NCBI RefSeq assembly: GCF_000372725.1
Contig: NW_005198553.1
Coordinates: forward strand, 1-23,751
Source of the DNA: Emiliania huxleyi CCMP1516
Lineage: Eukaryota; Haptophyta; Isochrysidales; Noelaerhabdaceae
Length of the DNA: 23,751 nucleotides
Direction: 5' to 3'
Below are positions 9,500 to 17,635 of this stretch, one piece after another (position 1 is the stretch's first letter; every line of letters starts with the position of its first letter). The notes under the pieces were generated by a model that searched no databases, had not been told where the DNA came from, and saw nothing but the letters and a program-made list of their open reading frames with translations. The position numbers and the translations under genes were made by a program.

Positions 9500-9643
9500 G
9501 CCAGCGTTTCAGCTCAGACGAATCCCCCCTTATCCCCAAAACGCACGTCGCCGGCATGTCCGAAGTTTGGAAAAGAATAACTAGACAATGCAGGCTGCCT
9601 GCCTGCTGCCTGTGCTATCTCTCTCACAGCAACCACTCAAGAC

Positions 9644-10732
9644 TCAACCGGCAGCCAGCACCGCCTCCTCGTCCGCGTCGAGGAGCTGCGCCAGCCCGAG
9701 CTCGCCCGTGGCCAGCCGGTCGAGCGTGCCGCTGCTGATGGCGCGCGCAAGGCGCGCGAGACGCTCGACGTGGGCCGGCAGCTGCGCCGCACCCGCCGCC
9801 GCCCGCCTCCACGCCTCCTCCTCGAGCCTCGCCGAGAGCTCCTCTGGGCTCGAGCCGAGGAAAGCGTCGTGCTCCGCGCCGAGCCGTCCGGCGGCGCGCA
9901 GCAGCGCGCTCCGCAGCCCACGCAGTCCGGCGGCGCGGCTGGGCGGCGGCAGATCTCCGCGCAGCGTAGGCGCGGCGGCGGCAGCGGGTGCGGGTGCGGC
10001 GGCGGCAGCGAGTGCGGCGGCGGGAGAGATCTCCGCCGAGGGCTGCTGCGAGGCGCGGTCTGCTGAGGAGGAGGGCGGCGATCGCGCGGCCGCCGCCTCA
10101 GCGCCGGGCCCTTGCAATACATTGTCTGTGCCAGAGCCCTCCGACGCCGCCGCCGCCGCAGCCTCCTCCTCCTCGTCGCAGAAGAGGAGCGCGTCGTCGC
10201 CGCCGTGCCACACGGCGCCGCACTTGTTGCACTGCAGCCGCACGCGGTGCGACGCTTCCTCGTGGTCTTTTGAGCCCCACGTCTCGCCCTTGCGGCTCTC
10301 GCGCTGGTCGCCAACCGCCGTCGCCATCGCGTCCATTGCGCCGCACGCGCCGCACGCCACCGCCCGCGTCCGCACCGCCGCGGTGTCGGTCACGATTCGC
10401 TGCCTCAGCCGGCGTGCGCTCTCGGCGCGACGCTCCGCCCGCCGGTCGCTCGACGCCCACGAGTCGCCACGCAGTCCGCAGATGGACGAAGGCGGAGCCG
10501 TTCGGTTGCAGAGCGCGCGGCGTCGCTCGTGGTTGTGCGGCTTTGGAAGGTTGAAGCAGACGGCGCGCACGCGGTCCGCAAACTGACCCGTCTCGTCCGA
10601 CTCGAGCGCGCGCGCGAGCCGGGCGGCGACCCAGCGGAGGTAGCGCTCCGGGTACTCATCGATGTCGGGGTTGTCCGTCTTGAGCGCGGCGAGCAGGGCG
10701 CGCTCAGGCCGGGTGGCGCTGGGCTGCGACAT
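9644..10732 (-). CDS. TFIIS-like protein with central domain and C4 zinc ribbon
   Basis: An intronless 362-residue frame. Residues about 10-80 resemble the central domain of elongation factor TFIIS, including FADRVRAVCFNLPKPHNHER, close to the family pattern Y-K-x-R-x-R-S-x-x-x-N-L-x-x-x-x-N. Residues 127-172 form a zinc ribbon with CGAC (127-130) and CNKCG (168-172) followed by VW, as in TFIIS and RPB9. The gap between the Cys pairs (37 residues) is longer than in TFIIS, and the acidic Asp-Glu pair that stimulates RNA cleavage is not seen; KGETWGSKD is there instead. An Ala-rich linker leads to residues about 285-355, which look like a second, worn central domain (EELSARLEEEAWRRAA...VERLARLARAISSG). 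A role in transcription is inferred. The order domain-ribbon-domain differs from classic TFIIS. The start at 10732 is the first ATG of the frame. Confidence 0.7.
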   Translation of the reverse strand: MSQPSATRPERALLAALKTDNPDIDEYPERYLRWVAARLARALESDETGQFADRVRAVCFNLPKPHNHERRRALCNRTAPPSSICGLRGDSWASSDRRAERRAESARRLRQRIVTDTAAVRTRAVACGACGAMDAMATAVGDQRESRKGETWGSKDHEEASHRVRLQCNKCGAVWHGGDDALLFCDEEEEAAAAAASEGSGTDNVLQGPGAEAAAARSPPSSSADRASQQPSAEISPAAALAAAAAPAPAAAAAPTLRGDLPPPSRAAGLRGLRSALLRAAGRLGAEHDAFLGSSPEELSARLEEEAWRRAAAGAAQLPAHVERLARLARAISSGTLDRLATGELGLAQLLDADEEAVLAAG

Positions 10733-11837
10733 GTGTTTCCGCGGCCCGAGGAGGAGGGCGCGCCGCTGCTGGCACCGCCGGCGCTCGCGGGAGGGGACTT
10801 CGAGTCCAGCGCCTGCGTGTGAAAAAAAAATTTTTTATTCACAAAGAGGCTGGCTCAAAAAAAAGGGGGAACCCGTCCCCATCCAGGTTGTTGGTTGCTG
10901 CCCAGGTCCGCACTATGTAGTACAATGCCCCGTTCTCTGGGGCCTTTCCTTTTGTCGGCTTGATTGAGCTTCGTGCGAGCCGCGCTCAGGTCGGCGTAAC
11001 AAGAGTTTTATGAAAAAAACGAGGGACTGGCACTAACACAGGTACACCACGGGAGCCGCCTAAGCGACTCCTGCGAGGGCGGCGAGGCATTTAGCTCCGT
11101 GCACTCGCCCGCCCTCGCCGCAGGCAAGCTCATTCACAATCTGCTCTCTCTGCGATGGCTGTGTGAAGTCTGAAGAACGACCGAGATACGCTGCTTCTGC
11201 AGCCCAGCCCATTCTTGGTGGAGTGTCGTGCGTAAAAAGAAATCGCCTGCCTGTTGTAGCCTGGCGTTTGCCGTTTGTGTCCCGTTCTTGCTGCTAGGTC
11301 ATTTTAAAAATATGGGTATGTTCGTAAGAACCACATTACAGCGTCTTTCACAGGTCATGATGCCTGGCTCGCCCGAGTGACGGGCAGACCTCGGCTGCTC
11401 GCACAACGGATCAAGTCGTGTCCGGAGCTGGTCCGGAGGGCATCTTTACACCGTCGCCGCCTCCGTCGCTCCCATCTGGGCTCGGCTGTCGGCTGCCACA
11501 TTCCTAGCGGCTCCGTGCACCTTGGTGCCCGCCGTCGTGACTCCTTCTTCGCGGTGCTGCTGCGCGTCGGACGGATCACGCGGGTTGTAACATTTTGGGC
11601 GTGCGACATGCACGGACCCGAACAACATACGCAGGAGCAAAGCTCAATGGTCGTCTCCAAAAAGGCTTTGCGTATTACGAGCGTCGAGCCCACTTCTTCA
11701 GACTTGCGTGATGAGCACGAGATGATGCTTCCATCATGTTGGGAGCGTCCTTTCGCAGCCGATGCCTCTGTTCGACGCCGCAGTACTGCCAGGCCTTCGC
11801 GTGGGCAGGGATGCCCGTGCAGTTGCGGACCTCAATC
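10733..11837. other. Gene-poor region
   Basis: A/T homopolymers near 10820-10862 sit just upstream of the TFIIS-like gene and may belong to its promoter. I see no recognisable gene, tRNA or spliceosomal RNA in 10860-11350. A 208-residue plus frame (11377-12003) runs through the perfect hairpin and lacks any known motif, so I do not call it a gene. On the minus strand 11675-11836 has a coding-like composition (KAWQYCGVEQRHRLRK) but no assigned family. Confidence 0.5.
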
Positions 11838-11921
11838 TGCGACGGTGTATCATTCACTTTATGCCACCGTTGCATATCCAGATATGCAACGGTGGCATAA
11901 AGTGAATGATACACCGTCGCA
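11838..11921. repeat. Perfect inverted repeat, 41-bp arms with 2-bp centre
   Basis: 11838-11878 and 11881-11921 are exact reverse complements, separated only by CA. The arm starts TGCGACGGTGTATCATTCAC and ends GTTGCATATC. Base identity ends abruptly at both outer edges. An RNA from either strand would form an unbroken 41-bp stem. It interrupts the 3' side of a decayed kinase copy. A fold-back transposon, a small-RNA precursor or an assembly fold-back are all possible. Confidence 0.95.
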
Positions 11922-12590
11922 CAACCAAGGGGAGTTCCTCAATAGAGTAGTTAGAGCGGAACAAAACGGGCAGACGCCGAGGCGCACGTCGGCCGCGCCG
12001 TGAGCCTCGACGAGCTGTCTGACCACCTCCGCCCCTAGCTTCTTGAAGGGCATCGAGGACGTCGATGATGCGAGCGTCGCTCGACACTCGATACGGTTCG
12101 GGTGCAAGGGCGTGTGCACGTAGAGTGTCGGGCACACCGCTGCACAAGACATGGCTGCCATTGAGGGTGGCGGTGCCAAAGTCCACGAGCTTGAGCTGTC
12201 TGCCTTGCACCAACAATTCGAGTTTGAATGGTGCCGCCGCCAAGTTGTTCTTCCAGATGTCATTATGCTGAAGCCACGGGCTGCGAGGCCGGAGAGCATT
12301 TGCTTGATCTGCTGGTGGTAGTTGGCAGGCATGCGAGTGTGATCAAGCGGCTACCCCGCATTCCGAAGCAGAATCAAGTGCTGGTTGGCGCAGAGGCTCG
12401 CCTTGGATCATCCGCAGTGCGCAGCGGATCTCGCGCCGGCCCATGACACTGTCCATATTCACCTTGAGCACCACCGACGCACCCAGATACTAGAGAGAGC
12501 TCTGGCCCGTCACACCAAAGGCGGCGCGCCGGAGTGAGACAGTCTCGCCCTCAACTCGAACTGTCACCTCGTGGCGATCGTCAAAGGAAG
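11922..12590 (-). pseudogene. Decayed protein-kinase gene copy
   Basis: Reading the minus strand from about 12580 gives kinase landmarks in order: a glycine-loop-like FGVTGQSS segment, the strand VVLKV with a candidate ATP-binding Lys, REIRCAL as a possible helix C Glu, the catalytic-loop HNDIWKNN (H-x-D, then Asn) near 12266, and LKLVDFGTATL with the Mg-binding DFG near 12180. Two in-frame stops (near 12491 and 12351) fall between the landmarks, and the segments KKLGAEVVRQLVEAHGAADV and KQMLSGLAARGF lie in other frames, so at least two frameshifts are needed. Introns could explain part of this, but none with good borders was found. The downstream end runs into the perfect hairpin. I regard it as a pseudogene or a badly eroded gene. 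Confidence 0.6.
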
Positions 12591-12599
12591 GCAAGCGTC

Positions 12600-13106
12600 C
12601 GTGCACCCCGGCGGCGGATCAGGGCTTTCGGGCAATGCCCTCGTTGAAGAGCAGTCCATTACCAGAGGCGCTGCGATTGATTGCATGGCCACGGGACTGG
12701 GGATTTCTCACCCCTCTGTGCGTCAGAGGCTGACGGTGCCAGGACGGTGCCCACGTACCTTGCTCGCTTGCCCAAGGCGGACAGGACCGTGCCCGGGCCT
12801 GACCGAGCCGGTCACACCCATATACTGGGTGGTCGGGAAATCGGTGACGGTGTGCAACACGCGCTGCTGAAAAAGTTTTCAGTTTTCGGTCCGGTCTGCT
12901 ACCCCTCTCCTTAAAATCCCTGTGTGGTGGCGGCGTGCCGTCCTCCCATCCCTCCCTTGGATTGTCTGTGATCTTTCTTTCTTTCTGATGTTTTCTTCTC
13001 GCTCCAAGGCCCTGGGCGTGCGGTTGCCGACTACAACCCATTTTTTTTGACGACGGAACGCGCGGCTGTGCACGGCTACACAGTTTAGGTCAGGCAGAGA
13101 AGTATT
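12600..13106. other. Spacer without a recognised gene
   Basis: Only short pyrimidine runs (CTTTCTTTCTTTCTG near 12972) and generic shadow frames are visible. The segment immediately before 13107 should hold the promoter and 5' leader of the sulfotransferase gene, but no specific element could be picked out. Confidence 0.4.
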
Positions 13107-14039
13107 ATGGGCCTCGGCGTGCCGATTTACGCTGCGGCGCTCGCCAGGTCGTACGGCAAGGGCGAGCACGCCTCCGAACTCACCAACGACGCTCCAGCGA
13201 GCCCGGCCGCTGTGCGCTCTACTAGCGCGCTGACACCCCACTCCACGAAGCGCATCCAGAGGAGAGTCTTTGTGTACAACCGTGTGGGCAAGACGGGAAG
13301 TTCGTCAATGCTCAGCCTGCTGACGTCACTCTGCCTATGCCGGGAATTCACGCTGCCAGGCGACTGGCATTACTGGGCTTTTGACAGCGGAGATGCGTCA
13401 TCAGATCAGACCACGTTGCGGCAGCACCATCTCCACCAGGCTGTGCGCTCGCTCGCTGCGACAAGGACGGAAAAGCCTTGCAGGGTGCTCTTCGCTCACT
13501 TCCAGTGGACGCCACTCCCTCTCGCTTCAGGCGCGGCGTACATCAACTGGCTCCGCAATCCGGTCGCTAGATGGGAGTCCATTCATGGGTTCTACGTACA
13601 GAACAGGTGGGGCGTCACCAGGCCAGACTACGGGCGCTGGACAGCCCGAAACGCGAGTGCCTGCCTGCTGGAACCGCGCTCGGTGCCGAACGCCAGTCGC
13701 GCTTGTGTCGCCGCCCGCGATGCAAAACAGGCCGACTACTTTTTCTCGAAGCGGGAGCAGCTCGAGTGTCCGGTGCAGGAAATGCTTCCGCAGTATGCCT
13801 TCCTGGGCGTCGTTGAGAAATCAGCGGCACTACTCCCGAAGATGCTTGCGGTGCTCGTTGCGAATGCAAGCAACGCATCGTCAAGACTTGACTTTGGATC
13901 GAGTGCCCTCAGGCTTTCGCACCGCAGACGAACACCGGCTGCGTACAAAGAGCATCTCTCTCCCATGGCTGAGGCGGTTCTGAAGCACGAACTTGCCTGC
14001 GATAAGCAGTTGTGGGATGCTGTCGCTGAGAGTTATTAG
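13107..14039 (+). CDS. Sulfotransferase, heparan/uronyl 2-O-sulfotransferase-like
   Basis: An intronless 310-residue frame. VFVYNRVGKTGSSSM (54-68) is the PAPS 5'-phosphosulfate loop in the form used by the HS2ST/UST family (R-V-x-K-T-G-S). LFAHFQW holds His131, which aligns with the catalytic-base His of these enzymes, and INWLRNPVARWES (146-158) is the 3'-phosphate-binding strand and helix with Arg-Asn-Pro. Cysteines 78, 125, 186, 199 and 221 could form disulfides, as expected in the Golgi lumen. Such enzymes move sulfate from PAPS to a 2-OH of a sugar in an acidic polysaccharide. No strong N-terminal membrane anchor is seen (IYAAALA is weak), so an upstream exon may exist. Sulfated cell-surface glycans of an alga are a plausible target (inference). 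Confidence 0.82.
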   Translation: MGLGVPIYAAALARSYGKGEHASELTNDAPASPAAVRSTSALTPHSTKRIQRRVFVYNRVGKTGSSSMLSLLTSLCLCREFTLPGDWHYWAFDSGDASSDQTTLRQHHLHQAVRSLAATRTEKPCRVLFAHFQWTPLPLASGAAYINWLRNPVARWESIHGFYVQNRWGVTRPDYGRWTARNASACLLEPRSVPNASRACVAARDAKQADYFFSKREQLECPVQEMLPQYAFLGVVEKSAALLPKMLAVLVANASNASSRLDFGSSALRLSHRRRTPAAYKEHLSPMAEAVLKHELACDKQLWDAVAESY

Positions 14040-14580
14040 GTCCACTCTTGGGGAGTCCGTTAGATCTCACAAAATGACATCAGTAACCAGCCTCCGCGCT
14101 CCGGCGGGGCCCCCCGCTACCATCCAAACCCGAGTACAAAGCGCGCCTCCCCTGCGCGCCTCTCCGAGGCGCTGCGCAGATGGTCTACGAATCATAGAGG
14201 CTCAAGTGACAAGTCCACACACACACACGCGGGGGATCTGCCATGCACAAAGCATTACTCTCACGACACACGGGTGGATCGGGTGGAGCGGCGGCGGCGG
14301 CGGCAGCGGCACGCGCGGGCGGACGGATTCGGACGGGGCGGAGCAGCGACCGCCTGGGCGGCCGCTGCTCTGTCTGCCAGAGCGCGCCGTCTGTGCGCAG
14401 CTCGAGCGCGGTCAGGTGCACAGGGAGGCGTGGCGGCGCGGGGAAACGCGGCGGCGGTGGCGAGCAGGCGAGCGGCCCGCGCGCGGCGAGGCGGACAGGT
14501 GATCGGCAGGCGGGTGATGGGCCGGAGAGTGACCAAAGGATGTGAGCTTTTCCATTTTCGTTCATGTTTAAATTGTTTTT
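14040..14580. other. GC-rich spacer without a recognised gene
   Basis: Frames on both strands are Arg/Ala/Gly-rich and dominated by CGG-type triplets (14281-14520). A CA dinucleotide run lies at 14216-14228. No domain or splice pattern was supported. Confidence 0.4.
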
Positions 14581-14588
14581 CAAGGCAG

Positions 14589-14731
14589 CACATGCACACA
14601 TGCACACATGCACATGACATGAACATGAACATGAACATGAGTTTGACATGAACATGAACATGAACGCGCCGATGTCTCTCAACCCGACCATGTGCATGTG
14701 CATGTGTGCATGTCCATGTGCATGTGCATGT
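14589..14731. repeat. Paired microsatellites, ACATGC / ATGAAC arrays and inverted GCATGT array
   Basis: Left array 14589-14615 is built of ACATGC-type units, followed by ATGAAC units (14616-14665). The right array 14688-14731 is built of GCATGT units, roughly the reverse complement of the left array. The pair could form an imperfect hairpin around a 70-bp centre. Confidence 0.75.
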
Positions 14732-14805
14732 CTCTCTCTCTCGACCCTCCCGCCTCACCTCTGCGGACCCCTACGGCACCGGCGGCTGTGCTACTACAAT
14801 CAAAT

Positions 14806-15078
14806 GAAGGCTACAAGCTAGCCTTCTGGGGCCCTACAGTATGTGCCTATGGCGTCTGGGTGGGGGTGGCCGCCGCAGCCTGTGCCGCCGCCGCGGCCTG
14901 CGCTCCCCAGGCGGCCCCCGCCGCCGCCGGCACGGTAGACGCGCGCCGCGCCACGGGCAGCTCGAGCGCAGAGTACCTGCGCCAGCTCTCGATGAGTCAG
15001 CGCAGCAACGGGGTCTTCATCAACGACCCCAAGGGCCTCTTTATCCTCCGGTGGTACCGTGAGGTGAAGGGTGTCTGA
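14806..15078 (+). other. Unassigned exon-like segment
   Basis: The open frame that ends at 15078 starts inside the microsatellite, but from about 14806 it reads like protein: EGYKLAFWGPTVCAYGVWVG, an Ala/Cys-rich hydrophobic stretch that could span a membrane, and AEYLRQLSMSQRSNGVFIND followed by PKGLFILRWYREVKG. Its composition is unlike the shadow frames. I do not recognise the family. It may be a single-exon remnant, the 3' exon of a gene, or a small membrane protein. A run of about 16 C follows at 15085. Confidence 0.35.
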
Positions 15079-15301
15079 CGGGACCCCCCCCCCCCCCCCC
15101 AGACGGCCGGCCCGCGCTTGCTACCAGAACAGAGCGTGCAAGTACTACAAGCTGACGACTCCAGAGAACGGAGATGTCTAGAAGGTGTCCAACGTCCGTG
15201 TGACACACTGTGTTTGCGCACGACATTAGAGTCAGGTCCTGAGCGCCCAAGGCCAGCGCTCACCTATTCAGTTAGAGTGCCGAATGGGTATGACCACCGT
15301 G

Positions 15302-15357
15302 GTCTATGAGAGGTTGAGGTGCGAGCCCTGGAGGCCCTGGGAATGGGGGGAGACTAC
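15302..15357 (+). repeat. Dispersed repeat copy C (left part)
   Basis: GTCTATGAGAGGTTGAGGTG to GGGGGGAGACTAC matches copies at 16084-16191 and 16282-16382 with few differences. The match stops at 15357; the continuation found in the other copies reappears about 580 bp later at 15939. Confidence 0.85.
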
Positions 15358-15938
15358 TGTACTTGGCTAAAGTCTGTGCAGCTTGTCGGGGACACGATCC
15401 CGGCGTGAACACGCCGATCTGACAAAATCCCGAGTGCCTACCGCACGCGCCGACCGCGGCGCGTGCGGTAGGCTTTGTTTGAAGTCAAAAGTCGAATCAG
15501 AGCGCCGTCGGCGTTGTCCCCCGATTTTGTCCCACGGACCGCCCGTCCGGCACCGCTCCGGGACGCACGCCGGCGAAGCACCATCAAGCTGCTGTACGGC
15601 CCCGGCATCGCCTTCCCAGGCTTAGCTAGACTGAGAGATATTGTGCACATGGTCAGTCTCTACAATATATACACTGACACTGAACCTCCCAGAGCTCGTC
15701 CCGGTCCGTCACGGCCATCCTCGGCCTCCGGAGGGCCCCCGGCCGCGGCGCGGTGCGGCGGCGTCACAAATCCGACCACAGAGCACCGGGACGCGGTCGG
15801 GGGATCTGAGGCCCAGTGAGGCGTATGCATTGCCCATCCAGGGCTATCACCTGGACCTATCAACAGGCGCCTGCGGCGCCGTGGCCAGGAGCTGCTGTTC
15901 ACAGCTGCACAGACTTTGGTACGGCACAGTACCCACAG
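15358..15938. mobile_element. Putative ~580-bp insertion within repeat copy C
   Basis: Other copies run straight from AGACTAC into the CGCGGGCCTAGAAGGCCCGC segment. Here those two parts are separated by 581 bp. The inserted segment has short opposed ends around TACTGT (left, near 15355; right, as ACAGTA near 15927), contains the hairpin at 15436-15473, and has no recognised protein. It may be a small non-autonomous element. Confidence 0.45.
15436..15473. repeat. Perfect 16-bp stem hairpin, 6-base loop
   Basis: GCCTACCGCACGCGCC (15436-15451) pairs exactly with 15458-15473 across the loop GACCGC. It lies inside the putative insertion and could be structural DNA, a transcript end or part of a mobile element. 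Confidence 0.85.
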
Positions 15939-15971
15939 GCTTAGAAGGCCCGCGCGCAGGGTTTGAACATT
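15939..15971 (+). repeat. Dispersed repeat copy C (right part)
   Basis: CAGGCTTAGAAGGCCCGCGC through GCAGGGTTTGAACATTG matches the right half of the full repeat copies, so it most likely belonged with 15302-15357 before the insertion between them. Confidence 0.7.
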
Positions 15972-15978
15972 GCGCTTG

Positions 15979-16060
15979 TCACAGCCTTGTTAGATCTATT
16001 GACAAGAAAATGCCTCCTATTCACAGCCTTGTTATTGACAAGAAAATACGTCCGATGGGC
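15979..16060 (+). repeat. Two tandem copies of a ~40-bp TCACAGCCTTGTTA repeat
   Basis: Copies at 15979-16020 and 16021-16060 share TCACAGCCTTGTTA followed by GACAAGAAAAT and CCT/CGTCC. Related copies lie at 16234-16273, 17419-17460 and 17462-17490. Confidence 0.85.
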
Positions 16061-16083
16061 GATGGCGCTGTCTGTGCGCTGGT

Positions 16084-16191
16084 GTCTGTGAGAGGTTGAA
16101 TGAAGGTGCGAGCCCTGGAGGCCCTGGGGATGGGGGGAGACTACCCCCGCGGGCCTAGAAGGCCCGCGCGCAGAGGGGTGGGACATTGAGA
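16084..16191 (+). repeat. Dispersed ~100-bp repeat copy A
   Basis: GTCTGTGAGAGGTTGAATGA to GGGACATTGAGA. It contains GCGAGCCCTGGAGGCCCTGG, a G-run and the small palindrome CGCGGGCCTAGAAGGCCCGCG. It follows the tandem TCACAGCC copies, as copy B does, so the two motifs form one composite unit. Confidence 0.9.
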
Positions 16192-16233
16192 TTGAACATT
16201 CTGTTGAGCGTGTGTTCACATAAACGTGTGTGT

Positions 16234-16382
16234 TCACAGCCTTGTTATGAGAAGAAATACGCCCTATGGCGCTATGCGCTGGTCTGTGAGAGGTTGAGGT
16301 GCGAGCCCTGGAGGCCCTGGGGATGGGGGGAGACTACCCGCGGGCCTAGAAGGCCCGCGCGCAGGGGGGCGGGGCATTGAGA
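16234..16382 (+). repeat. Composite repeat unit: TCACAGCC motif plus copy B
   Basis: 16234-16273 is a TCACAGCCTTGTTATGAGAA copy and 16282-16382 the second near-complete ~100-bp repeat. Together they duplicate the order seen at 16021-16191. The retroelement-like ORF begins immediately to the right. Confidence 0.9.
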
Positions 16383-16386
16383 CCGG

Positions 16387-17418
16387 TCATGAACGAGTGC
16401 GCGACACACGCATGTTGCGAGCAGCGTTGTTGATGTTCTGCGCGTCGCCACAGACGGCGGCGCGCGAGAGCTGTTGCGAGTGGTGCTGGACGAAGCCCCG
16501 GGCGCTGCCGGAGGCTGTGCCGTAGTCGGTGCGGTCGACGGCGCTCGGGCTGCCGACCTCTTTGGCGAAGTTGTGGATGATTCTCTTGGTCGGCGGCGCG
16601 ATGCCGCCCTCGCTGGCTTTCGACGAGACAAATTTTGACGATTCCGTTCTTGACATGGAGCGCGTCGTAGTCTTTGACCCAGCCTTTGCCGGTCGCATGG
16701 ACGAGCGGGCCCTGTGACTTGTGGCCGCGCTCTTTGCACCCAAGAACCTTGAGCAAGGTTTGGTCAAGGGTGTTGCCGAAACCAAATTTGTGGCCCAGTG
16801 ACGCACAGCATCCGCCGTGTGCCGCCGAGCCCTGCCCAGCCTGCCTCGTCTTTGTGAGAGGGCGCTAGGCACCTTGACTTCATAGTGGACATCGCGCTGG
16901 GACTGCAGGTCCCCGCCGATCTCCACACATGTCGGTGACGTGTGCCCCTCGTTGAGATGGAAAGTCGTCTGAGGGTTCGCCTTGTCACCGAGCACGAGCT
17001 TGCCGCAGGCTCGTGCACGGACCATGTTGGCCGTCGCATACGTGGTGCCGTTGTGACGAATGTTGTGCTCGCACGGAATGTCCTTCGATCCGTTTGCAAG
17101 CTGGTCGCCCTTCCGCATACCGATGGTGACTGTCTCACCAGCCGCCTCCTTGGCGTCGTACACGTACTTGGCGCAGGAAATGTAGTAGCCGTGGCGGCGC
17201 TGCAGCGCCGTGGCAAAAACCTCCGAGGTGATTTTGGAGGAGTGCCGGCCGTCGGGGCAGAGCCAGAGGTCGAGCCACGCTCCCGAGGCGAACTGGGAGA
17301 CGGCGATGAAGCGTGTCGCCCCCCGACGTTTGACGCCGTCTGGGTCGTCCATCTCGGCATCCAGCCGCTCGCAGGCGGCGAGGCAGCGAAGCCACCGCTC
17401 GTGCGACGCAATCTGATT
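16387..17418 (-). pseudogene. C-terminal remnant of a retroelement-like protein
   Basis: The minus-strand frame is open from about 17415 (HERWLRCLAACERLDAEM) through FIAVSQFASGAWLDLWLC, CEHNIRHNGTTYATANMVRA and GHTSPTCVEIGGD. It then needs a frame change near 16870-16780 to continue as LLKVLGCKERGHKSQGPLVH and DALHVKNGIVKICLVES, and another near 16610 to end in DRTDYGTASGSARGF, HHSQQLS and DAQNINNAARNM. This order (S-x-x-G-A-W-L, R-H-N, H-H-x-x-x-L-S, A-D-A-x-x-x-x-N-A-A) resembles the region downstream of reverse transcriptase in retroelement proteins repeated in algal and other protist genomes; this is from memory of the family and no RT domain is present here. The open frame starts exactly where a TCACAGCC repeat copy begins, so it looks 5'-truncated, and the frame breaks mark it as dead. 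Confidence 0.55.
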
Positions 17419-17490
17419 TCACAGCCTTGTTATGAGAAGAAAATACGTCCTATGGCGCTATTCACACCTTGTTATTGAGAAGAAAATACC
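17419..17490 (+). repeat. TCACAGCC repeat copies bordering the retroelement remnant
   Basis: 17419-17460 closely matches 16234-16273 on the other side of the remnant, and a shortened copy follows at 17462-17490. Same orientation on both sides. Confidence 0.85.
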
Positions 17491-17635
17491 TCACGAAGAG
17501 CGGAGGGGTGGCGGGAGCCGAGCCCGCCCTCGCCGCTCTCGACCTCCGCAGTGGCGCAACAACATCGCTCTCCGCCCGCTAGTGATCAGCAAAATCGCCA
17601 TTGAGGTGTGGACGGAGCACTGGCGGAAGTGGCAG

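Noticed and set aside
7920..9557. 545-residue minus frame spanning the transporter
   Set aside because: It contains exon 2 of the AAAP gene, but elsewhere runs through introns and out-of-frame exons. The six-exon model restores all membrane helices and family length.
9588..10586. 332-residue plus frame opposite the TFIIS-like gene
   Set aside because: Ser/Ala/Arg-rich antisense shadow of a GC-rich coding region; the minus frame carries the zinc ribbon.
10860..11300. Possible structural RNA (snRNA or tRNA) in the AT-richer spacer
   Set aside because: No match to conserved U1, U2, U5 or U6 segments and no tRNA T-loop with a pairing acceptor stem could be found by eye.
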